Source: Gammaproteobacteria bacterium (GTDB taxonomy: Bacteria; Pseudomonadota; Gammaproteobacteria; Methylococcales; Methylomonadaceae). Taken from it: a stretch of DNA of 11,270 nucleotides. The translations under genes and the position numbers were made by a program. Where the stretch lies: the NCBI GenBank assembly GCA_024276805.1, contig JAJRWJ010000282.1, positions 1 to 11,270 on the forward strand, read 5' to 3'. Shown piece by piece: positions 1-5,537 of the stretch (positions within the stretch are counted from its first letter, which is position 1; the number at the start of each line of letters is the position of its first letter). Under the pieces are notes generated by a model, which saw only the letters and a program-made list of their open reading frames with translations, did not search any database and was not told the DNA's origin.

Positions 1-720
1 AGGTAACGCCTTTGTCTGCCAATATTCGTTCAGAGGATCTGGTTGATTACAGTAATCGAAATAATCCTGATTAGAGCCTAGCCAGTCGGCCAATACCGCA
101 ATTCCCGCTAACTGCCATGAAACCTTTTTTAAACGTTTTTTTAAAGTTTTTTCTTGCAGTGGCCCAAAATCGAAGTCATTGAGTAATAAATCCATTGCAT
201 CTTGTATAAATTGCGATGCCGCCTCAATATCCTCCGACATAAAGTAATCGGCCAAGCGACCAATTGTCTTCAGAGGCGGTTGTCCATGATGGCCGGTCAC
301 AATTTCAATCCAGAGTTCCATTTGCATTGAACTACGTTCAGGGGAATTTGCTGCCAAACTACTTCTGAAATTTTCACTCCATAAACAAAATCCCAGACTG
401 TCATGCCGCTTGTTATAACGCATTCTTGCGTTGGGTTTGACCAAACCATCCAGCAAGTCTTTTTGCAGCCCCTGAAACGCCCGGGAAAATTTACCCAGAT
501 CATGCAGACTCAGGCAGAATACGAAGAAGTCTCTAAGCCAGTGTGGATCGACTTTTAGCTGATGAGCCAATTGTTTACAACGCCTGGATCCCGGCGCCAA
601 TAAAAAATACCCAACCGCCGCCACATCCAGACAATGATAGGGCAGCAGATGACAGACTGCGCCGTCTTCATTGTCTCGTCGGGCTTTTCCCCAATATTTG
701 TAATGCAGTGCTTCAGCCAT
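1..720 (-). CDS. cas3: Type I-E CRISPR-associated nuclease/helicase Cas3, N-terminal HD domain (partial)
   Basis: This is the first 240 codons of Cas3, open to the window edge with no stop. In type I-E systems Cas3 is recruited to Cascade bound at a target and degrades the DNA with its HD nuclease and helicase; only the HD part lies here. The start resembles E. coli Cas3 (HYKYWGKA, then LLPYHCLDVAAV). HD-nuclease residues visible are H29, H73-D74 (SLHDLGKF), H106, H144-H145 (VTGHHG) and D212 (ADWLGS), matching the metal-ligand pattern known for Cas3 HD domains, so the domain looks intact. The ATG at 718-720 is supported by an in-frame TGA 30 nt upstream (748-750) and a GGAAG element just before it. 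The helicase domain and the remaining cas genes should lie to the left. A WYL regulator lies upstream on the same strand. Assignment to I-E rather than another type I system rests on these motifs. Confidence 0.93.
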   Translation of the reverse strand, partial: MAEALHYKYWGKARRDNEDGAVCHLLPYHCLDVAAVGYFLLAPGSRRCKQLAHQLKVDPHWLRDFFVFCLSLHDLGKFSRAFQGLQKDLLDGLVKPNARMRYNKRHDSLGFCLWSENFRSSLAANSPERSSMQMELWIEIVTGHHGQPPLKTIGRLADYFMSEDIEAASQFIQDAMDLLLNDFDFGPLQEKTLKKRLKKVSWQLAGIAVLADWLGSNQDYFDYCNQPDPLNEYWQTKALP

Positions 721-759
721 TTTCTTCCGCCACTTGGATTCAATTATTCATTGCACATC

Positions 760-773
760 AAAAGCCGGCTTTT
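760..773. promoter_or_regulatory. Perfect 14-bp palindrome upstream of cas3, candidate operator
   Basis: AAAAGCCGGCTTTT is a perfect palindrome with no loop. Its near edge is 39 bp upstream of the cas3 ATG. Symmetry, length and position suit a binding site for a dimeric regulator, and the WYL protein encoded just upstream is the obvious candidate. No second copy was seen before the WYL gene itself, so autoregulation through the same site is not supported. It is short enough to arise by chance. Confidence 0.35.
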
Positions 774-842
774 AGAACTCCTCACCCCAGCCATTTACAA
801 CAAAAAGGCTGACAAGCTGATTTTTGAATTGCAATAGGGTAG

Positions 843-928
843 ATATTCAGAGCCCCACTGTTATTTTATCCCCTCATCCCAGCCTTCTCCCGGAAGGCGA
901 AGGGGATATTGAGCGAGCCTCTGAATAT
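843..928. repeat. Small nested-palindrome element (REP/MITE-like)
   Basis: This 86-bp element lies between cas3 and the WYL gene. It has perfect 10-bp terminal inverted repeats, ATATTCAGAG (843-852) and CTCTGAATAT (919-928). Nested inside are ATCCCCT/AGGGGAT (868-874 and 901-907) and GCCTTC/GAAGGC (882-887 and 893-898). The core, a C-rich 'CCCCTCATCCCAGCC' arm folding on 'AAGGCGAAGGGG', resembles dispersed intergenic palindromes found in many bacterial genomes. The outer ATAT could be either part of the inverted repeat or a 4-bp target duplication, because it is self-complementary. No coding content is seen. Confidence 0.6.
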
Positions 929-975
929 TTACGCGATAGGTATTGTCCGTCGTCTACCATTATCCATAGCGACAA

Positions 976-990
976 CCTCAAAAGCTGAGG
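976..990 (-). terminator. Weak hairpin just after the WYL gene
   Basis: CCTCA and TGAGG pair across a 5-nt loop, 7 bp beyond the stop codon of the WYL gene on the minus strand. No U-run follows in that direction, so this would be a poor intrinsic terminator. Read-through into cas3 is therefore possible. The palindromic element at 843-928 lies in the same gap. Confidence 0.2.
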
Positions 991-997
991 GTGTGAA

Positions 998-1975
998 TTA
1001 TTTTTTGTAAATTTCCTGCATGGCGGTGATCTGTTCGATCACTGCCTGGCGCAGAAATGCCGGGGCAATGACTTCCACTTCCGCGCCATGTTTTAAAATA
1101 TCCATGATCAGTTCGCGGCTGTCGCTGAAAGGCAAAGTCAATTCATAACTGCCGTTGTCCAGCCACCTGCTCTGTTGTTGAGGGTGCCAGTTTTCATCGG
1201 CCACCCATTTGGCCCTGGCGCTGCTGAACTGCAGAATTGCCTGATGCCGCGCCTCTCCGGTGAAGATGCCATAGGAAGAATTCAGGAACTGTTCCAGCTG
1301 CCGGGTATCGACGCTGTCCGCCGGTTGTTGCAGCGTTTTCGCGGAAATGATGTTATCGACGGCAAACAAACGCAGGTCCTGACGCTGATGGCACCAGGCC
1401 GCCAGATACCAGTTTTCGCGGTAATAGATAAGCCTCTGTGGAGATATGATGCGTTCGCTTTGCATGCCATCCCTGCCTCTGGCCTGATAGACAATGCAGA
1501 GTTGCTGGCCTGCAAAGACTGCCGTTGCCGTTTTTTTGAACAGCATGTCATCTTTCAGCCGCCGGCCCGGTGACAGGAGCTGGAATTTCCCGGCAATATC
1601 AGCCTGTGGCAGATGCTCCCTGGTCAGAATTTTTTCTATTCTTTGCTGCAGTTTACTGATCTGTGCACTGAAATAACCAGCACTGATATTCTTCAGGATG
1701 AGATTGCATATCAGCAAGCCTTGCAGTTCTTCGGCGCTGAACCAAATTCCCGGCAACTGAAAGGCTTGCCCGGCGGATTCCTGATCGTAATAGTAGCCAT
1801 TCCTGTGCCGATCATAGGACAGAGGCGCATGGAACCTATTGCGCATGTCCCGGATACAGCGCTCCACAGTGGCCTTCGAACACTCCAGTTGTTCCATGAT
1901 CGCCTGTAAGCTGATCGGGGTACGGCGGTTTGCCAGGATGCCATGCAAGCGATAGATTCTGTCGAAGCGCTCCAT
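998..1975 (-). CDS. WYL-domain transcriptional regulator (HTH-WYL-WCX)
   Basis: This is a 325-aa DNA-binding regulator of the WYL family. Residues 5-62 form a DeoR/HTH_11-like winged helix (ISLQAIMEQLECSKATVERCIRDM). Residues about 150-215 form the WYL domain, with the literal triad W189-Y190-L191 (RENWYLAAW) and the preceding ISPQRLIYY strand. Residues about 245-320 look like the C-terminal WCX extension (YELTLPFSDSRELIMDILKHG). WYL domains are known to sense ligands, including nucleic acids, and such proteins often sit beside CRISPR-cas loci. It lies on the same strand as cas3 and 277 bp upstream, so a role as regulator of the cas operon is inferred from position. The ATG has an AGAGAG element 6 nt upstream. 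Length and domain order are normal; nothing is broken. Confidence 0.9.
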   Translation of the reverse strand: MERFDRIYRLHGILANRRTPISLQAIMEQLECSKATVERCIRDMRNRFHAPLSYDRHRNGYYYDQESAGQAFQLPGIWFSAEELQGLLICNLILKNISAGYFSAQISKLQQRIEKILTREHLPQADIAGKFQLLSPGRRLKDDMLFKKTATAVFAGQQLCIVYQARGRDGMQSERIISPQRLIYYRENWYLAAWCHQRQDLRLFAVDNIISAKTLQQPADSVDTRQLEQFLNSSYGIFTGEARHQAILQFSSARAKWVADENWHPQQQSRWLDNGSYELTLPFSDSRELIMDILKHGAEVEVIAPAFLRQAVIEQITAMQEIYKK

Positions 1976-2105
1976 ATCAGCTCTCTTATATTGTTTATCG
2001 AATTTACCTGATTCCCTTGCTGATCGTTGACAAACAGATTCGGCGGGAGATGGCGGTCAGGACCAGGACATTGTAACCGGAAGAGAATGACGGCAGACAA
2101 TGCCC

Positions 2106-4250
2106 TCATTGCATCGGATGCATTTTCAATTTCATCTGAAATTCGGCGCCAGGCTGGCGATTGATCACGTCTATTGCGGCATGCATGTTGTCCGCCAGTT
2201 GCACAACCAATGCCAAACCAATACCGGTACCTGGGCTGGTGCGGGTCAATTCGTCTCCGGCACGGTAGAACAGCCGGAATATTTTTTTCATCTGTTTCCT
2301 GTCGATGCCGGGTCCGTAGTCGCGTACAGTGAACAGGACTTCCCTGCTGTGCGCGGCAATGTTCAGGCCGATATCGATTGTTTTCGGATCGTTCCGCGAG
2401 GAAAACTTGATGGCGTTGTCGATCAGGTTGATCATGATCTGGAAGAATGCATCGGTATCGACCAGGACCTTTGCGTCCTGGATGTTTCCATCGGGTGCAA
2501 TGACGTTCAGCCGGAAACCGGCCGCCTCACACTGCACGGCGACCTTTTCCTTTATTTGCTGCAGCAATTGCCGGGCATCATGGCTGACCAGGTCCGGCTG
2601 CTGCCGATGATTGTCCAGCTTCGCCAGTTGCAATACATTGGCGATCAGTCTGGACAGGCGTTCGCTTTCCAGGAAGATGTAATCGTAATAGCGGTGCTTT
2701 TTGCCGGCATCGCTGACCCAGCCGGAGCGCAGCATTTCCCCGTACATGCGTATCGAGGTCAACGGCGTCTTCAATTCATGACTGACGGCGGAGATGAAAT
2801 TGCGCTGCTGTCCGGCCAGTTCTATCTGTCCCGCAGCCAGGCGATACAACAGCAGTATTCCGAAAAACAGCACCACCAGCAGTGAAACCGCCAGCATATC
2901 GACGACCACAGCGCCAGGCCCTGCGCTGACGGGAGCGGAATTGACGATCATTTCCATGGCCTGCAAGGGCGGCAGCAGGGAAGTTCTGTAGATCAGGGTT
3001 TCCTGTCGAGGCTCTGTAATTTTGAACTGCCGCAGCAGCCGGCCATTACTGGCAAACAACAGGCTGCTGAACTGCTCCTGCCGGTATGAATACAGCAATG
3101 GTTCGACGGCGGCGGCAAGGAAATTGTCGGCATCGATAACAAAGCCCTGCACATATTGTGTATCACTGTGCCAGACCCTGCGGTAAAAACACAGCTTGCC
3201 GCTGTCCAGCAGCAGCATTTGCAGTGGACCGACTTCACTTTCAAAGCGGAATACATTGCCATTGCTGTTTGCACTGTCCATCTGCTGCGTAGCTGGCGAC
3301 GGCTCCGAGGCCGCGTCCTCGTTGGCCGCTCCCTGCCGCATGGGCTTGGAGGCCATGGATGCCGGCGACCTGCCAAGCAGCGAGCCAAGCAATTCCTGAC
3401 CGGGGAGTTTGACAGTCTCCTTCCGTGATCGATATTGTGCTGGTAATCCGGCCTTGCGTTGCCGATACTGCTGTGCTTCCCCGGTATCCAGTTTTTTCGT
3501 CCAGCGACCGGTATCGATCTTCAGTTCGCGCAGCCGTTCTTTGCTCATCGTCGTCCTTTTTTGTCGTTCGTTGCCGGCAATGTCTGCCTTGGCGGCTGTT
3601 TTATCATTCCGGCTGCCGCTCCTGGCAATGGCCGATTGTAAAATATCGCCCGGTTCAACATTGCCACGTTGTCCTCCTGGCGCGGATGACTGCTCCGACA
3701 ATTGCTGCCTTTCCTCTGTTTTGCGTTCTTCCTTGCGCCGTGTTTTTTGTTTTTCATCGATGCCCAACAGTTCGCGTAGCTGATCCCGCAAAGCCATGCG
3801 CTTTTGCAATTCCTGACCACTCAACCGAACTTGCTGATACTTGTCGATGTCGGGAAGAACAGGTGTGTGCAGGGAACCGTCGGACCCGATTTGAAAATAG
3901 CCTATCAGGCCCGCAATATTGGTTTTCGGTGGTAATTTGGACAATGGCGAGAAATTGACCGTTGCCGTTTGCAACAGAGGGTTTTCCAGGACATTGAAAA
4001 AACTGTACTCGGCAATGGGCCGGTGCTGTTCGGCATCCAGTTGCGTCAATAATTGCTGCTCGACACGCTGTACAAGTATTTCCGCCTGACTGCGCAGTGC
4101 ATAATAGGCTTCGTTGTCCAGCTGCGCATAGACCCTTTGCAGAAGCAGGAATACCGGCAATGCCAGGGCAATGATAAAACCCAGCAGCAGCCAGCGCAGT
4201 CGGCGTTTTGCCCGGACTGGATTCGTGTAGAAGCGATTTTTACCAGCCAT
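2106..4250 (-). CDS. Membrane-bound sensor histidine kinase
   Basis: This is a 714-aa sensor kinase. Transmembrane helix 1 is at about 20-37 and helix 2 at about 447-470, enclosing a roughly 400-residue periplasmic part. Helix 2 leads straight into the kinase core with no clear HAMP domain. Visible catalytic motifs are the H-box SHELKTPL with H491 as phospho-acceptor, the N-box (INLIDNAIKFS, N608/N612), the G1 box DYGPGI (644-649) and the G2 box GTGIGLA (674-680). The sensor region has two ordered-looking parts (about 43-160 and 333-440). A Lys/Arg/Glu/Gln-rich low-complexity stretch (about 165-330) separates them. The stimulus is unknown. The response-regulator stop lies 8 bp upstream of this ATG, there is no strong ribosome-binding site, and the genes are probably translationally coupled. 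All residues needed for activity are present. Confidence 0.92.
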   Translation of the reverse strand: MAGKNRFYTNPVRAKRRLRWLLLGFIIALALPVFLLLQRVYAQLDNEAYYALRSQAEILVQRVEQQLLTQLDAEQHRPIAEYSFFNVLENPLLQTATVNFSPLSKLPPKTNIAGLIGYFQIGSDGSLHTPVLPDIDKYQQVRLSGQELQKRMALRDQLRELLGIDEKQKTRRKEERKTEERQQLSEQSSAPGGQRGNVEPGDILQSAIARSGSRNDKTAAKADIAGNERQKRTTMSKERLRELKIDTGRWTKKLDTGEAQQYRQRKAGLPAQYRSRKETVKLPGQELLGSLLGRSPASMASKPMRQGAANEDAASEPSPATQQMDSANSNGNVFRFESEVGPLQMLLLDSGKLCFYRRVWHSDTQYVQGFVIDADNFLAAAVEPLLYSYRQEQFSSLLFASNGRLLRQFKITEPRQETLIYRTSLLPPLQAMEMIVNSAPVSAGPGAVVVDMLAVSLLVVLFFGILLLYRLAAGQIELAGQQRNFISAVSHELKTPLTSIRMYGEMLRSGWVSDAGKKHRYYDYIFLESERLSRLIANVLQLAKLDNHRQQPDLVSHDARQLLQQIKEKVAVQCEAAGFRLNVIAPDGNIQDAKVLVDTDAFFQIMINLIDNAIKFSSRNDPKTIDIGLNIAAHSREVLFTVRDYGPGIDRKQMKKIFRLFYRAGDELTRTSPGTGIGLALVVQLADNMHAAIDVINRQPGAEFQMKLKMHPMQ

Positions 4251-4258
4251 GGGGTATT

Positions 4259-4969
4259 TCAGAGCACAGCTGATGGCAGCAAACGATAGCCTTCACCGCG
4301 TATGGTCAGCAGATACCGTGGCTGCTTCGGATCGGCTTCGATCTTGCGCCGCAGCTTGGCTATGTGTATATCCACGGTCCGTGTTTCTATACTGTCCGCC
4401 TGGCGATATCCCCAGACCTTGGTCAGCAATTCTTCCCGGGATACCGGCCGGTCCCGGCTATTCTGCAGATATTGCAGAATCCGCACTTCCCGCCGGGTAA
4501 AGCGTCGTGCCGGTGAACAGTCCAGCTGCAGCAGATTTTTGCAGTCGATCCTGATGCCATCGGCCACTTCAATGATGCTATCTTCCCTGAAAGGGCTGCC
4601 TGATCTTTTCAGCACGGCCGAAACCCGCAATACTAGTTCCCGAACGGAAAACGGCTTGCCCAGATAATCATCGGCGCCCAGCGAAAGGCCGTTGATGATG
4701 TCCTCCTCGGTGGATTTGGCCGTCAGCATGATGATCGGTTGCTCGCGGTCCTGCTGACGGATACGGTCACAGATCGTGAAGCCATCCAAGGATGGCAGCA
4801 TGACGTCCAGCAGGATCAGACAATATTGCCCGGTCAAGGCCTTGTCCAGTCCCTGCCTGCCATCCATGGCCAAATCGACTTCATAGCCATGAAAGACAAA
4901 GACATCCAGCAAACCCTGAACAATGGCCGGTTCGTCTTCGATAATCAACAGTCTGGGTTTTTGCGACAT
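4259..4969 (-). CDS. OmpR/PhoB-family two-component response regulator
   Basis: This is a 236-aa DNA-binding response regulator, the partner of the kinase directly downstream. The receiver domain (about 5-120) has the acidic pair E11-D12, the phospho-acceptor D55 (LILLDVMLP), T83 and K105 (GKPFS). The C-terminal winged helix (about 133-232) has the OmpR-type signatures FTRREVRILQYL, RTVDIHIAKLRRKI and IRGEGYRL. I chose the ATG at 4967-4969 (MSQKPRLLIIEDEP), which places the first beta strand where the family has it. An upstream in-frame TTG at 5015-5017 would add an unlikely 16-residue tail. The ribosome-binding site is weak. It is the first gene of a two-gene operon reading away from the vWA gene, and the shared upstream region holds an unusual hairpin array and a candidate tandem binding site. 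Confidence 0.93.
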   Translation of the reverse strand: MSQKPRLLIIEDEPAIVQGLLDVFVFHGYEVDLAMDGRQGLDKALTGQYCLILLDVMLPSLDGFTICDRIRQQDREQPIIMLTAKSTEEDIINGLSLGADDYLGKPFSVRELVLRVSAVLKRSGSPFREDSIIEVADGIRIDCKNLLQLDCSPARRFTRREVRILQYLQNSRDRPVSREELLTKVWGYRQADSIETRTVDIHIAKLRRKIEADPKQPRYLLTIRGEGYRLLPSAVL

Positions 4970-5030
4970 GGATTGGTTGCCTGAGTGAATCGGGCCGGCG
5001 CTGGCGTAACCCGACAAGCCTTTGAAAAAT

Positions 5031-5057
5031 GGTGGATGACGCTATCGCTTATCCACC
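5031..5057. repeat. Stem-loop, outermost of the hairpin cluster
   Basis: GGTGGAT and ATCCACC pair perfectly. One further wobble pair (5038 with 5050) and one A-T pair extend the stem to 9 bp around a 9-nt loop. It lies 61 bp upstream of the response-regulator ATG, inside its likely 5' leader or promoter. It is separated by 21 bp from the contiguous hairpins that follow. Confidence 0.5.
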
Positions 5058-5078
5058 CTGCATTTATCCTGTTAGAGT

Positions 5079-5109
5079 CTATAAACACCCATCCATGGGG
5101 TGTTTATAG
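5079..5109. repeat. Hairpin 1 of tandem array (12-bp perfect stem)
   Basis: CTATAAACACCC (5079-5090) is the exact reverse complement of GGGTGTTTATAG (5098-5109), with a 7-nt loop. One base separates it from the next hairpin. There is no U-run on either side that would make it a standard intrinsic terminator. Confidence 0.85.
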
Positions 5110-5110
5110 T

Positions 5111-5143
5111 AATAAAACAACAAATGCGATTTGCTGTTTTATT
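5111..5143. repeat. Hairpin 2 of tandem array (15-bp stem, one non-Watson-Crick pair)
   Basis: AATAAAACAACAAAT (5111-5125) pairs with ATTTGCTGTTTTATT (5129-5143) across a 3-nt GCG loop. The single mismatch (5120 with 5134) is A-C in plus-strand RNA but G-U in minus-strand RNA, so a minus transcript folds slightly better. It abuts hairpin 3 with no gap. Confidence 0.85.
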
Positions 5144-5174
5144 CATAATCAATGGCTTGTGGCCATTGATTATG
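5144..5174. repeat. Hairpin 3 of tandem array (13-bp perfect stem)
   Basis: CATAATCAATGGC (5144-5156) is the exact reverse complement of GCCATTGATTATG (5162-5174), with the 5-nt loop TTGTG. There are no spacer bases between it and hairpin 2 on the left or hairpin 4 on the right. Confidence 0.87.
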
Positions 5175-5194
5175 CCGGCACTACCCTGTGCCGG
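5175..5194. repeat. Hairpin 4 of tandem array (7-bp perfect stem)
   Basis: CCGGCAC (5175-5181) pairs with GTGCCGG (5188-5194) around a 6-nt loop. It follows hairpin 3 directly. Its right end coincides with the left target-site copy of the MITE-like element, suggesting that the element inserted at the base of this hairpin. Confidence 0.8.
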
Positions 5195-5306
5195 ATTAGT
5201 GCAGCACCTGTTTTCCATGATTGTGTAATGGCCTGGTAAATAATCGAATTAAAATATACCTGCAAAGGGTATTAAGTGTCATAACAAAAACAGGTGCTGC
5301 ATTAGT
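5195..5306. mobile_element. 100-bp MITE-like element (5201-5300) with 6-bp target-site duplication
   Basis: Terminal inverted repeats are perfect over 14 bp: GCAGCACCTGTTTT (5201-5214) and AAAACAGGTGCTGC (5287-5300). The element is flanked by identical 6-bp direct repeats ATTAGT (5195-5200 and 5301-5306). This is the standard footprint of a transposition event with a 6-bp target duplication. The interior is AT-rich and has no ORF, so the element would need a transposase supplied from elsewhere in the genome. It sits between hairpins 4 and 5 of the array. The parent insertion sequence family is not recognised. Confidence 0.68.
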
Positions 5307-5330
5307 TCCCGCCATTTATAGACGGGAACT
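5304..5330. repeat. Hairpin 5 of tandem array (8-bp stem), right of the MITE-like element
   Basis: AGTTCCCG (5304-5311) pairs with CGGGAACT (5323-5330) across an 11-nt loop. Its first three bases belong to the right copy of the ATTAGT repeat. If the element and one ATTAGT copy are removed, this hairpin lies 3 nt after hairpin 4, so it probably belonged to the same array. Confidence 0.7.
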
Positions 5331-5346
5331 ATCTTGACTCGCTGGC

Positions 5347-5393
5347 TGAGCTACTGAAAGCAGGGATACTTCAGTTAATCCCAGAGTAGCTCA
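5347..5393. repeat. Stem-loop with two competing inner pairings
   Basis: The outer stem is 9 bp and perfect: TGAGCTACT (5347-5355) with AGTAGCTCA (5385-5393). Inside, CTGAA/TTCAG (5354-5358 with 5370-5374) and GGGAT/ATCCC (5363-5367 with 5378-5382) cannot both form as simple nested hairpins, because their arms interleave. The first also competes with two bases of the outer stem. As RNA this could be a pseudoknot or a two-state fold; as DNA it could be overlapping operators. Confidence 0.5.
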
Positions 5394-5409
5394 ATCCGGT
5401 GCATCCCAT

Positions 5410-5431
5410 GTAAAAATCAGGTAAAAAATCA
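5410..5431 (+). promoter_or_regulatory. Tandem 11-bp-spaced direct repeat, candidate response-regulator site
   Basis: GTAAAAATCA (5410-5419) is followed by GTAAAAAATCA (5421-5431), with the two starts exactly 11 bp apart. OmpR/PhoB-family regulators are known to bind head-to-tail half-sites with this spacing. The site lies in the divergent region between the regulator gene and the vWA gene, 107-128 bp upstream of the vWA ATG. Assignment to the neighbouring regulator is inference. Confidence 0.35.
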
Positions 5432-5447
5432 CCCCGGAAGTTTTACC
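5420..5447. repeat. Stem-loop upstream of the vWA gene
   Basis: GGTAAAA (5420-5426) pairs perfectly with TTTTACC (5441-5447) around a 14-nt loop. It overlaps the second half of the tandem direct repeat, so the two readings (hairpin or protein site) compete. It is the last clear palindrome before the vWA gene. Confidence 0.4.
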
Positions 5448-5537
5448 AAACCGGCGCTACAGGAAATACCGATTCAGGGCTAGAGTATCACCCGACGGCC
5501 ATTGCCGCATCGATCCATTTATTTCGAGGTAGCGAAT

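Noticed and set aside
2100..2885. 261-codon plus-strand open frame opposite the kinase gene
   Set aside because: It is antisense to the conserved kinase catalytic core, its protein has no recognisable motif, and similar long antisense frames lie opposite other genes here, so it is a codon-usage shadow.
5193..5308. Reading the long inverted repeat as a retron-type a1/a2 stem or a 22-bp RNA helix with wobble pairs
   Set aside because: There is no reverse transcriptase in the window, and the three wobble positions fall in the ATTAGT flanks and the base beside one of them; a target-site duplication explains the flanks more simply.
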